Assembly: GCF_010747415.1 (NCBI RefSeq)
Contig: NZ_JAAGNZ010000001.1
Location: 3,286,001 to 3,350,000 of the forward strand
Direction: 5' to 3'
From: Spirosoma agri
Lineage (GTDB): Bacteria; Bacteroidota; Bacteroidia; Cytophagales; Spirosomataceae
Length of the DNA stretch: 64,000 nt
Positions 25,785 through 33,923 of the stretch are shown piece by piece. How positions within the stretch are numbered: position 1 is the first letter of the stretch; each line of letters starts with the position of its first letter. Both the position numbers and the translations under genes were made by a program. The notes under the pieces are model-generated. The model made no database searches. It was not told the DNA's origin and saw nothing but the letters and a program-made list of their open reading frames with translations.

Positions 25785-26340
25785 ACCTGAAAACGCCGAA
25801 CGCTTTGCTGGGTCTGTGACTTCTGGGTGTTTTCCTACCTGTGTGACGGTGTAAACATGGCCGATATCTTCCGGCTGCGATGGAAAGACGTGGATCTGTC
25901 CAGTAACACGCTGGCTGACCTTTATTCGCGAGAAGAAGACCACCACCCGCAAGGCCAAACAGGTAAAGATCATGACGATTCTGTTCACTGAAAGCCTGGC
26001 CATACGTAATCGCTGGGCTAATCTGAGCCAGACCTTATCGGATTATTTATTTCCCTTTCTGGAGCCCGGCCTGAATGTTCATCGGCAAAAGGCCGTGATT
26101 CGCCAGCTCTTGAAACAAACCAACAAGTACATGGAGCGGGTGGGTAAAGCACTGGGCATTCAGGAAGAGGTCAACACGTATGCCGCCCGGCATTCCTTTG
26201 CCACGATCCCGCTGCGCTCCGAAGTGCCGGTTGCGTTCATTTCGCAGTCGCTGGGTCATACGAGTCTGAAAACAACGGAAGACTACCTTTGCAGCTTCGA
26301 GGATGAGCAGACCAAGAAGTACTTAAACAACCTGCTGTAG
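25785..26340 (+). pseudogene. Broken tyrosine recombinase (3' part)
   Basis: Remnants of a second integrase, in at least two shifted frames. Readable pieces in order: FWVFSYLCDGVNMADIFRL then RWKDVDLSSN (about 25815-25905), LTFIREKKTTTRKAKQVKI (about 25917-25971), then an open frame to 26340 with TYAARHSFATIPLRSEVP, ISQSLGHTSLKTTEDYL and the active Tyr. A shift is evident near 25910, and the frame upstream of 25815 is also disturbed. The arm-binding and most of the core-binding domain are missing. It is unrelated in detail to the intact integrase next door and marks a previous integration event. Confidence 0.8.
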
Positions 26341-26578
26341 CTAGCGGCTGCGGAGTTGTTTTATCAAGCCGGTTGAGTTCGGCCAGCGTGGCCAGATTCC
26401 GCAGTAGGTGTAGGCTGATCTGCTCACAGATGGCCAGGCTCAGCAATAAATGACTATCGACCGATATGTTGATTAAGTCGGCAGCCTTCTGACACTCCAG
26501 TTGCTTAAGCGCCTGCTGGCTGGCGACGAGCTGCGCTTCGAGGAAGAATTGGTGTTTACGGAGAGCTTTCCAATTCAT
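26237..26578 (-). CDS. Hypothetical helical protein (113 aa)
   Basis: Starting at MNWKALRKHQFFLEAQ (26578), the first ~75 residues are helical and protein-like (QQALKQLECQKAADLINI, LLSLAICEQISLHLL). The remaining part runs through the antisense of the integrase remnant and is probably spurious, so the gene may be truncated by the older insertion. Stop at 26237. An ORF start at 26638 is less likely. Confidence 0.4.
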   Translation of the reverse strand: MNWKALRKHQFFLEAQLVASQQALKQLECQKAADLINISVDSHLLLSLAICEQISLHLLRNLATLAELNRLDKTTPQPLATAGCLSTSWSAHPRSCKGSLPLFSDSYDPATAK

Positions 26579-26663
26579 GGTGGTGAGGATATCTGTGGAT
26601 GAAACGAGTAAACCTACTGATCGCAGGAGTCCTGCCACGCGGCCGTCGTTTAGCGGCCATGTT

Positions 26664-27536
26664 TTAGTTCTGACAACGCAGGGTATATTGTAGTGAAAAC
26701 TTCCCTTTCCCGTAAAAATTATCGACCGACGACTGCCAGCCAGTGCCCGTATGGGTAAATGTTTCGGCTGAATTATAAGCCGGATTGCCCATGGTATAGG
26801 TATCGATCAGGTTGCGGCTGAGGATTTGTTCAAAGTTTAACGGAGTATGGTAGTAGGCGGACTGCGTCAGATAAAACAGGTGCAGGCGTATCGGCAGGGG
26901 AATAATTAGAAACGGATTTTCCTTCGTGGTGAAGGTAGCGGCCGACGTTGGTATACTGGCCATCCCTGGCGTATTACCCGTCCAGGTCGTGTGCCGGGTG
27001 GTGACCACGTTACCGGCACTACTGGTTTCCAGCGTATACCACATCTGGCGTTCCTGATCGTAGACGTACTTAATCAATCCGTTGCTGTCGTAGGTAAACG
27101 ACCAGTTCACGTTGACCAGAAACCGATTGAAGTACGAAACCTGGCGGTATGTCTTGAGTCGGTACTTGCCCGTTGGGTCCTGCTCGTAGCTAAAGGTAGC
27201 CAGGTCCTTTTGCAGTACTTTGCCCGATTCATCAATCTCGTCGAAGGAAGTAGGCAGCCCGTTGCCGTCAAAATTATAGCGGCCCTTGTAACTAACCAGT
27301 TCATTGGTAAAGCTTAACCCCGTAATCTGGGTACCCGAACTGCCGATCGTTGTTGTTAAGCTGCCATCAAGGGTCAAAGCGGGCGTATCAATCTGCCTAG
27401 AAAACGTGAGGGTAGACAACAGACAGGGCTGGGCTGGTTCGGCTGGCCTTGGCTTCTTGCAGGCGCTAAGGAAACTACACAGAATAAAACCGACCAGGAG
27501 TAGCCCGAACGGTGATCGTTGTTGCAAATACTTCAT
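26664..27536 (-). CDS. Putative lipoprotein (290 aa)
   Basis: Signal peptide with lipobox FLSAC (Cys 26; FILCSFLSACKKP), followed by a beta-rich domain of about 260 residues with repeated Tyr/Thr/Asn strands (SFTYDSNGLIKYVYDQERQ, FSYEQDPTGKYRLKTYR). These YD-like units resemble the DUF4595/RHS-like lipoproteins frequent in Cytophagales. Predicted to be anchored in the outer membrane. It overlaps the VOC gene upstream by four bases on the same strand, suggesting co-transcription. Function unknown. Confidence 0.65.
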   Translation of the reverse strand: MKYLQQRSPFGLLLVGFILCSFLSACKKPRPAEPAQPCLLSTLTFSRQIDTPALTLDGSLTTTIGSSGTQITGLSFTNELVSYKGRYNFDGNGLPTSFDEIDESGKVLQKDLATFSYEQDPTGKYRLKTYRQVSYFNRFLVNVNWSFTYDSNGLIKYVYDQERQMWYTLETSSAGNVVTTRHTTWTGNTPGMASIPTSAATFTTKENPFLIIPLPIRLHLFYLTQSAYYHTPLNFEQILSRNLIDTYTMGNPAYNSAETFTHTGTGWQSSVDNFYGKGKFSLQYTLRCQN

Positions 27537-27925
27537 TCTACTTCCGACTCATTAACAGGTTCCCAAAGTTCAATGATATTGCCCTCCGGATCAAGCACAT
27601 GCACGAATTTACCGTAGTCGTACTCGGCAATTTCATCCACAATCGTTACGTTATCCCGCTTTAGCTCCTCTACTAGGGCTACCAGGTTCTCCACCCGATA
27701 GTTGATCATGAAGAGCTTGGTCGATGGCTTGACATAGTCTGACTCTTTGGGGAATGAGCACCAGGACGTGGAGCCTTTTTGGTCAGGATTCTCCGCCTGC
27801 CGCCACTCGAAGGTCGTACCGTACTCGCCGATCGGTAAGCCCAGGTTTTTGGCGTACCACCCGTTCATGGCCTTCGGATTCTCACATTGAAAGAATATAC
27901 CGCCCAGGCCCGTTACTTTTTTCAT
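27533..27925 (-). CDS. VOC family (glyoxalase/bleomycin resistance-like) protein
   Basis: 130 residues with the two beta-alpha-beta-beta-beta units of a vicinal oxygen chelate protein: GLGGIFFQCENPKAMNGWYA and later MINYRVENLVALVEELKR, ending FVHVLDPEGNIIELWEPV. The usual metal ligands are incomplete: the final Glu of IIELWEP is present, but the first strand has no His (FFQC). Probably a cytosolic stress or modification protein. Shares four bases with the lipoprotein gene downstream. Confidence 0.75.
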   Translation of the reverse strand: MKKVTGLGGIFFQCENPKAMNGWYAKNLGLPIGEYGTTFEWRQAENPDQKGSTSWCSFPKESDYVKPSTKLFMINYRVENLVALVEELKRDNVTIVDEIAEYDYGKFVHVLDPEGNIIELWEPVNESEVE

Positions 27926-28009
27926 CGGGGTCGACGGGTTAGTGAATTGGGATATTCCTTGGTGAGCCTTTACAGATCAAATGAATGGGGCGTTGGTCGC
28001 TGCTGAGCA

Positions 28010-28540
28010 TTGACGCAACCCTCACCCGGCGCTCATCACTCAACTGTTACACCATCAGAACAGCCACTAAGTCCAGTTCAGCAGCTACTCCAACAGGCTC
28101 AGCAATTAGCCGACGACGAAGCCAAGCGGGAACAGGTACCGAACGAATTGTTTACATCATTCGACAATCGATTGAAGGTCATCGAAAAGAAGCTAAATTC
28201 GGTTGTGTTCTTTTTTCAGCAGTCAGCGAATGTATTAGCTAATATTGTTCCGGTTCAGCCTGGAGTAGATCCTACTCCGTTAGTTGAATCAACTGCTAAG
28301 GAGCAGACGACAAGAGCTAAACTCGTTCGGCTGGTTGACGCTTACGTAACGATCACAAAAACCAAACATCAGACACGTAGGAACTGGCTGTATACAAAGT
28401 TGACTGCTGAATATGATTTCGATGCTTACGCCTATGGCAAAGGGCAGAAAGACCCGAACTACCTGGATATCGCCGAAGAACATGGCCAGCTTGAAAATCT
28501 GTACACGATAGCGGACCAGGCACTGAGACCGAAGTCATAA
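28010..28540 (+). CDS. Hypothetical protein (176 aa)
   Basis: Starts with a Gln/Ser/Pro-rich stretch (SPVQQLLQQAQQLADDEAKR), a likely disordered then helical segment, and a C-terminal domain (TKTKHQTRRNWLYTKLTAEY, then FDAYAYGKGQKDPNYLDIA). No membrane segment or signal. The start codon is uncertain (TTG 28010). It is isolated and followed by a good terminator (28563-28596). No family recognised. Confidence 0.55.
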   Translation: MTQPSPGAHHSTVTPSEQPLSPVQQLLQQAQQLADDEAKREQVPNELFTSFDNRLKVIEKKLNSVVFFFQQSANVLANIVPVQPGVDPTPLVESTAKEQTTRAKLVRLVDAYVTITKTKHQTRRNWLYTKLTAEYDFDAYAYGKGQKDPNYLDIAEEHGQLENLYTIADQALRPKS

Positions 28541-28562
28541 TTCCTGCTATGTTAGAACGGTA

Positions 28563-28596
28563 GACAAATCCCGGTTCAATTGAATCGGGATTTGTC
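28563..28596 (+). terminator. Terminator hairpin
   Basis: GACAAATCCCG (28563-28573) pairs perfectly with CGGGATTTGTC (28586-28596); the 12-base loop is itself self-complementary (TTCAATTGAA). It lies 23 bases after the stop of the upstream gene. Without a T run, efficiency is uncertain. Confidence 0.6.
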
Positions 28597-28710
28597 TTGG
28601 ATTAAAACTTAACACTCACACAGAACAGCGCATTATTCAGGCAATACATATAGTTTTTCACTGCGTGCTCACTGCCTTTTGCTCACGAAGTTGATCAATT
28701 CAAGTTTCGA

Positions 28711-29148
28711 TTAACAGGTATCAGGGGAGTGATGATAGGGGTCATCATCCTGATCGTCAAAGTCATCCTCATCATTCGAAGGTTCGCCACCAATAAACGA
28801 GTTGACGGCATCTGTCTGAATCGTTTCAAAATCTTTAGGAACATCAGCTATGATCATCCAGCCGCTTACATCCTTGGCAACATCAGTCTCCCACTCAATA
28901 TTATTATTGATCTCCTGAGCCCGGGTCCATCCGGAAATAGCCTCGTCATCGAAATCGCCATACCGTTCGCAATGCCAGTAAAACATCCCCTTTTGAAGGA
29001 AGTAACAGCCGGGAACTGATCCATGTCCGTCTATGCCAAGGATCATTGAGTAGTCGTTGCCGAACTGCTCTTCGTGTAAATCAGGCGGTATTAGTGTTGC
29101 AGGATACCATTTGCCAAGTTCAATATCAGTACTGGGTAAAGGTGCCAT
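28711..29148 (-). CDS. Hypothetical protein (145 aa)
   Basis: 145 residues; GKWYPATLIPPDLHEEQFG at 12-30 and QKGMFYWHCERYGDFDDEAI at about 52-71 form a compact aromatic domain, with an acidic, Asp-rich C-terminus (NDEDDFDDQDDDPYHHS). The pattern resembles small phage or mobile-element proteins of the DUF551 type, although the match is weak. It is alone on the minus strand. Confidence 0.55.
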   Translation of the reverse strand: MAPLPSTDIELGKWYPATLIPPDLHEEQFGNDYSMILGIDGHGSVPGCYFLQKGMFYWHCERYGDFDDEAISGWTRAQEINNNIEWETDVAKDVSGWMIIADVPKDFETIQTDAVNSFIGGEPSNDEDDFDDQDDDPYHHSPDTC

Positions 29149-29649
29149 AGTAGGTTTAGTTCTAGCCTCACAATGTACTCAATTCAATAGAATGACAAAA
29201 CGGGTCTAACAGATTAGAACACATCCTAGGCAGCTTAATTTCAGTCAAACTTGGCTTAACCAACGAGTGAGAAAAGGATTGTTCTCGTGATATAAGTCTT
29301 AGATGGAAATAGACGAGCCTAGACGACCTTAGGCCGGATTCCCGTCTATAGACGGCGACACCTTGTCTAAATATGGTGTGGATAGAAGAGTAAACGCCCG
29401 GTCAGTTTTGAGCCGGGCGTTTTTGTGAGTATAGTCTCAATTTTAGGCGTTCAATGAAGTTGATCCGGCTCTAATACCGAATCAATCAAGTATACCGAAT
29501 AGTAAAATTACACGCAACGCGAACCGGACTCTGCCAGTAAAGAAGCGCAGGTGGTTACCTTTAATTGACTGTCAGCCTGATAGAGTATATTCCCACTCCC
29601 GAGCTTGATCGCGATTGTCTTTTAATCCTGTAAACCAACGTAGACTCCT
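29149..29649. other. Intergenic region with terminator and upstream part of a duplicated unit
   Basis: Contains several inverted repeats (for instance CCGTCTATAGACGG at about 29342-29355), a terminator (29393-29424) and, from about 29410, the first copy of the upstream sequence shared with the gene at 31476. The shared part includes GTTACCTTTAATTGACTGT and TGTAAACCAACGTAGA just before the ATG, so it presumably holds the promoter. Confidence 0.5.
29393..29424 (+). terminator. Rho-independent terminator
   Basis: AACGCCCGG (29393-29401) pairs with CCGGGCGTT (29413-29421), then a T run. It has almost the same sequence as the terminator at 31231, as expected if both are ends of the duplicated unit. 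Confidence 0.75.
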
Positions 29650-31200
29650 ATGAAACCAAGTATCCTTTTGTTCGTCCTGCTGCTGAGTACGCCACTATTG
29701 GCTCAAGACCTTACCAACTATGTTGCAAATACGGCCAATGCTAATTCACCTGGTACATTTAATACGCTGGTAGGTCCCCAAACAGGCAATCCAACCATGG
29801 TCGGTGCCTATAACGTTTTTATTGGCGATAGCGCGGGTAACAAAAACTCTACGGGGGTATACAATTCCTTTTTGGGAGCCAGTGCAGGCTCGCAAAACAC
29901 GGGAGGTGGTGCAAATACATTTATAGGCTACAATGCCGGGCAGGCTAACCTATTCGGGTCTGAGAACACCTTTATGGGGGCTGGTGCGGGACTCTACAAT
30001 CAATCCGGGGCCGAAAATACGTTTGTTGGCTATAGGGCTGGATACAATGCAACCACGACTAATGCCAATACGTTTATTGGCTATCAAGCCGGTTATAGTA
30101 CTAGCTCGGCAAATAGCAATGTGGGAAACGTTTTTGTCGGTTGGAAAGCCGGCCTTAGTAATACGACTGGTATAGCCAATGTGTTTATAGGCAGCGAGGC
30201 AGGTTTCAACAGTACAACCGGCCAAGGTAACATGTTTTTAGGTCAGCAGGCTGGCGGAGCAAATACTACCGGCAACTACAACCTATTTGTGGGTAACTCT
30301 TCGGGTAGCGCTACTACTACTGGCGTAGGAAACACCGCCGTCGGTGACGGATCACTCCTGGGCAACACCACCGGTCAGCGCAACACGGCTATTGGTCAGT
30401 ATACGGGGGGCAATAGCCGGGGAGACTACAATGTGTTTATTGGCTTTGTGGCGGATGTAGTCCCCGGCAATTCAGAAATCACCCACGCGGTGGCCATCGG
30501 ACCGTATGCCCAAGTCAGCCAGAGTAACAGCATTATATTGGGTGCTTCTAACGCCAGTGTAGGCATAGGTAACACATCGCCCACGACTAAGCTGCACGTC
30601 ACTACAGGCACAGCGAATACGTCTGGTTTACGCTTAGAGAATCTGCCCATCAGTTCTACCGCTACCGGCGGGCAAACCAAGTTCCTTACCGTCGACGGTA
30701 GTGGTAATGTGATTCTGGGCAGCCTAAACGGCTCGGCTCGGGAGGGTGCTACGGATGCGCTCTGGCAGCGGAAGGGATCATTCTTGCAGAGCACCAACGG
30801 TGAATCGATCATTATTGGTCAGGGCGTGGATAAGACGCCAGCAGACTACAATCTGTTTGTGAGCAAAGGTATTTTGACCGAGAAGGTGAAAGTAGCCGTA
30901 AAGAACACCTCGGATTGGAGCGATTACGTCTTCAAGCCAGGTTATGCGTTGCAACCCCTGGCTCAGGTTGAGCAGTATATCCAGACGCATGCGCACCTGC
31001 CGGGCGTTCCCTCGGCCAAGGAGATGGTCGAACAAGGTAATGATCTGCACAAGACCGATGCCAAGCTGCTGGAGAAGATCGAGGAACTGACCCTGTATAG
31101 TATTCAGCTGGAGAAGCAGCTACAGGCAAACGACAAGAAGCATCAGGCAGAGATTGACGAGTTAAAGCAATTGGTGAAGCAGCTAGTTGACAAGAAGTGA
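29650..31200 (+). CDS. Secreted GNxFIG-repeat surface protein with C-terminal coiled coil
   Basis: 516 residues. Signal peptide MKPSILLFVLLLSTPLLAQ. Residues 30-300 are built of about 15-16-residue repeats of the form GxxNxFIGxxAGxxNTTG, predicted to form a beta-roll like trimeric adhesin heads. From about 320 is a connector (TVDGSGNVILGSLNGSARE), then a tail-fiber-like C-terminus (SDWSDYVFKPGYAL, HLPGVPSAKEMVEQG) and a final coiled coil (LLEKIEELTLYSIQLEKQLQ) for trimerisation. Lacks an obvious T9SS sorting domain. Paralogue of the next gene. Probably a surface adhesin or stalk. Confidence 0.75.
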   Translation: MKPSILLFVLLLSTPLLAQDLTNYVANTANANSPGTFNTLVGPQTGNPTMVGAYNVFIGDSAGNKNSTGVYNSFLGASAGSQNTGGGANTFIGYNAGQANLFGSENTFMGAGAGLYNQSGAENTFVGYRAGYNATTTNANTFIGYQAGYSTSSANSNVGNVFVGWKAGLSNTTGIANVFIGSEAGFNSTTGQGNMFLGQQAGGANTTGNYNLFVGNSSGSATTTGVGNTAVGDGSLLGNTTGQRNTAIGQYTGGNSRGDYNVFIGFVADVVPGNSEITHAVAIGPYAQVSQSNSIILGASNASVGIGNTSPTTKLHVTTGTANTSGLRLENLPISSTATGGQTKFLTVDGSGNVILGSLNGSAREGATDALWQRKGSFLQSTNGESIIIGQGVDKTPADYNLFVSKGILTEKVKVAVKNTSDWSDYVFKPGYALQPLAQVEQYIQTHAHLPGVPSAKEMVEQGNDLHKTDAKLLEKIEELTLYSIQLEKQLQANDKKHQAEIDELKQLVKQLVDKK

Positions 31201-31230
31201 GAGACAATATATTTAATCTTATTTTACAAA

Positions 31231-31262
31231 AACGCCTGGCCATCTTGAGCCGGGCGTTTTTG
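31231..31262 (+). terminator. Rho-independent terminator
   Basis: AACGCCTGGC (31231-31240) pairs with GCCGGGCGTT (31249-31258) with one G-T pair, followed by T5. It ends the transcript of the first duplicated gene. Confidence 0.75.
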
Positions 31263-31475
31263 TGAGTATAGTTCTCAATTTCAGGCGTTCAATGAAGTTG
31301 ATCCGGCCCTTGTACCGAGTCAACCAAATACACCGGATAGTAAAATTTCTCGCCGGATGAAGCCGGCTATGCTAATAGAAAAGTGCAGTTGGTTACCTTT
31401 AATTGACTGTTCGTGTGACATAGATCATGCTCACTCGCGATTGCCTTTTAACCCTGTAAACCAACGTAGAGTCTT

Positions 31476-32990
31476 ATGAAACCAAGTATCCTTTTAGTTC
31501 TTCTGTTGTTGACTACCCAACTGCTGGCTCAGAACAACTACGTGGCCACGACACCCAATGCAACTAGTCCCGGAGAGTACAATGTATTAATCGGTCCTAA
31601 CACCGCTAATTCAACCATGACAGGGGGAGACAATGTAATGATAGGATCTTTCGTAGGTCGCCGTAATACTACTGGAGCGGGAAATGTCTTTTTAGGGAAT
31701 GGTTCAGGAAGTGGCAATACGACAGGGGAGGGGAATACCTTTGTGGGGTATAGTTCTGGTGCTTTAAATGGTACAGGTAGCTCAAATACATTCCTGGGCA
31801 TTTCGACTGGTGTCCAAAACCGCACGGGCCGGGAGAATGTTTTTGTGGGCGCTAATGCTGGACAGTTTAATACGGAGGGTAATATAAACGTCTTTGTGGG
31901 TAACCAAGCTGGAAAGCAAAACACGACTGGCGAGGCTAACGTCTTCATTGGCAGTCTTGCTGGCACCAACAACATAAGTGGACAAAGTAATCTGTTTCTA
32001 GGTCAACAAGCAGGGGGGCAGAATACGACGGCTAGTTATAATCTGTTTATAGGCAATAGCTCAGGAAGCGCCACCACCACTGGAATAGGTAACACCGCCA
32101 TTGGCGATGGCTCGCTACTGCGAAACAACTCGGGTTTCCACAATGTAGCCATTGGCCGCTATGCTGGGGTGGAAAGTCGCAACGATGAGAACGTCTTCAT
32201 TGGCTTTTCTGCTGACGTTACCCCTGAAACGCCGAACTTGAGGAATGCCACGGCTATCGGTGCTAGAGCCCGGGTCAGCCAGAGTAACAGTATTGTCTTG
32301 GGCGCTAATGCGAGTGTGGGTATCGGCACTAGCGCTCCTTCAGCGAAGCTGCATCTAGTCTCGGGTTCAGCTAACACCTCAGGCCTGCGTTTAGAGAATC
32401 TGACCAGCAACTCGCCGGCTAGTGCAACCAGTCAGGCCAAGTTTCTGACCGTTGACGGGTCGGGTAATGTGATTCTGGGCAGTATGAACGGCTCGGCTCG
32501 TGAGGGCGCTGTGGATGCACTCTGGCAGCGGAAAGGCTCGTTTTTGCAGAGCATTAACGGTGAATCGATCATCATTGGTCAGGGCGTTGATAAGACGTCA
32601 GCAGACTATAATCTATTTGTGAGCAAAGGCATTTTGACCGAGAAGGTGAAAGTAGCGGTAAAGAATACCTCAGACTGGAGCGATTACGTATTTGATAAAA
32701 ACTATCGCTTAAAGTCACTCGCTGAGGTTGGCGCTTACATTCAGACCAACAAACACTTGCCCGGCGTGCCTTCGGCGGCTGAGGTAGTAGAGAAGGGTAT
32801 TGATATCGCAAAGATGGATGCCAAACTGCTGGAAAAGATTGAGGAACTGACCCTATATAGTATTCAGCTGGAGAAGGAGAGTCAACAGCAGAAAATCGTT
32901 AATCAACACCTTCAGCAGAATGCCAAGAGTCAACAAGCTGAGCTTGACGAGTTGAAGCAACTCGTCAAGCAGCTACTCGACAAACGATAA
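31476..32990 (+). CDS. Secreted GNxFIG-repeat surface protein (paralogue)
   Basis: 504 residues, signal peptide MKPSILLVLLLLTTQLLAQ. Same layout as the upstream copy: a GNxFIG-type repeat head (for example GRENVFVGANAGQFNTEGNI), the connector TVDGSGNVILGSMNGSARE, the SDWSDYVF domain, and a slightly longer Gln-rich C-terminal coil. Repeat number and loop sequences differ from copy 1 while the C-terminal 200 residues are nearly the same, which suggests head diversification on a conserved trimerisation base. It is followed 35 bases later by a T9SS-sorted protein gene on the same strand, possibly an operon. Confidence 0.75.
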   Translation: MKPSILLVLLLLTTQLLAQNNYVATTPNATSPGEYNVLIGPNTANSTMTGGDNVMIGSFVGRRNTTGAGNVFLGNGSGSGNTTGEGNTFVGYSSGALNGTGSSNTFLGISTGVQNRTGRENVFVGANAGQFNTEGNINVFVGNQAGKQNTTGEANVFIGSLAGTNNISGQSNLFLGQQAGGQNTTASYNLFIGNSSGSATTTGIGNTAIGDGSLLRNNSGFHNVAIGRYAGVESRNDENVFIGFSADVTPETPNLRNATAIGARARVSQSNSIVLGANASVGIGTSAPSAKLHLVSGSANTSGLRLENLTSNSPASATSQAKFLTVDGSGNVILGSMNGSAREGAVDALWQRKGSFLQSINGESIIIGQGVDKTSADYNLFVSKGILTEKVKVAVKNTSDWSDYVFDKNYRLKSLAEVGAYIQTNKHLPGVPSAAEVVEKGIDIAKMDAKLLEKIEELTLYSIQLEKESQQQKIVNQHLQQNAKSQQAELDELKQLVKQLLDKR

Positions 32991-33025
32991 TCAATCTCAC
33001 CAGTCCCCTATACCCTATTTACTTG

Positions 33026-33568
33026 ATGAAAGCACCGATAGCCGTCCTCGGGTTGTTAATGATGAGTGGATCAGTCATCGCTCAACAGTATCCCCAACGC
33101 TTGATCTTAGATCGATCGACAATTACTTCTGGTGATCAGAGAGCCGTTGAGGCTATTATTGCCAGCAATCAACTCCGCCAGGGGGCTACGGCTCACTACA
33201 CCGCCGGTCAATCGATTACCTTACAGCCAGGTTTTGTCGCGCAGGCTGGTTCAGTATTTACGGCTACGGTATCTGTCGTCTCATCAACGACAAGTCGAGA
33301 GGGGTCGGATCTATCGGCCCGTGCCTATCCCAATCCCTTTATCGATCAGACGACTATTGAGTACCGACTACCCCTGGGCGGGTCAGTTCGTCATCGGCTG
33401 ACAGATGCCAAAGGGCAAGAGATAAGGCAACTGGAAGCAATCAGCGAGCAGTCAAGTGGAGTCCATCAACTTCAACTGGAAGGAAGTGCTCTACCCGCCG
33501 GAGTTTATTTGTATCAGTTGCAGGTGGGCCCTGAAAGCCGTACGCTACGATTGATTAAAAGACCCTAG
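33026..33568 (+). CDS. Secreted protein with T9SS type A C-terminal sorting domain
   Basis: 180 residues from ATG 33026, with a signal peptide (MKAPIAVLGLLMMSGSVIAQ). Residues 45-85 (GATAHYTAGQSITLQPGFVA) match the 3-coathanger-stack region that often precedes sorting domains. The final 75 residues (ARAYPNPFIDQTTIEYRLP through LPAGVYLYQLQ, ending TLRLIKRP) are a type IX secretion C-terminal domain. Such a small protein is nearly all sorting signal; possibly it anchors or assists the neighbouring repeat proteins. Exported by the Por/Gld machinery. Confidence 0.8.
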   Translation: MKAPIAVLGLLMMSGSVIAQQYPQRLILDRSTITSGDQRAVEAIIASNQLRQGATAHYTAGQSITLQPGFVAQAGSVFTATVSVVSSTTSREGSDLSARAYPNPFIDQTTIEYRLPLGGSVRHRLTDAKGQEIRQLEAISEQSSGVHQLQLEGSALPAGVYLYQLQVGPESRTLRLIKRP

Positions 33569-33590
33569 AAACGGTTCAGATTTAGGCCAT

Positions 33591-33632
33591 AAAGAAGCCC
33601 GGTCCTAATGAGGTGCCGGGCTTCTTTGTTTT
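33591..33632 (+). terminator. Rho-independent terminator
   Basis: AAAGAAGCCCGG (33591-33602) pairs with CCGGGCTTCTTT (33616-33627), a 12-bp perfect stem followed by T-rich sequence; ends the surface-protein cluster. Confidence 0.85.
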
Positions 33633-33639
33633 ATTGTTG

Positions 33640-33880
33640 TACTAAGAGAGCTATAGACTATGAACTCGGCGCAACTGGTATTCTGTGCTTGACCGGCAAG
33701 TGCCATTAAAATCTGATAAGCGGCTTCGTCGTCATCCAGAATAGCACGATGCTGCGCCAATACGTCAGCACTAAGTCCCGCAGTTCCATCATGGCGTCGA
33801 CCAGCTCAGCTACCTCACGGGTAAATTGTCGCGATTTGGCCAACATTTCGGGTACAGGTTGGTAAACATGACTTCATTTT
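33640..33880 (-). pseudogene. Possible frameshifted small gene
   Basis: Reading the minus strand, one frame gives MLAKSRQFTREVAELVDAMM followed by ELRD, and a shifted frame continues ADVLAQHRAILDDDEAAYQI then LMALAGQAQNTSC. The two pieces join plausibly around 33780 but are not in one frame. Parent family not recognised. Confidence 0.3.
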
Positions 33881-33923
33881 GTCTTTTCTTACCAGCTAAT
33901 CCCAGGATGTAAGTATCGTGTAC

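Larger units (their letters stand above)
29410..32990 (+). repeat. Tandem duplication of a ~1.84 kb unit
   Basis: Unit 1 starts at about 29410 (GAGCCGGGCGTTTTTGTGAG) and unit 2 with the same bases at about 31248, so the period is about 1838 bases. Each unit contains the terminator right arm, an upstream region and one GNxFIG-repeat protein gene. The 3' coding parts are nearly identical, the 5' repeat parts have diverged. Confidence 0.8.
33569..33923. other. Intergenic region with terminator and a decayed ORF
   Basis: Holds the terminator at 33591 and a minus-strand decayed coding stretch (33640-33880). The last 40 bases before the rhamnosidase show no clear promoter consensus. Confidence 0.4.
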
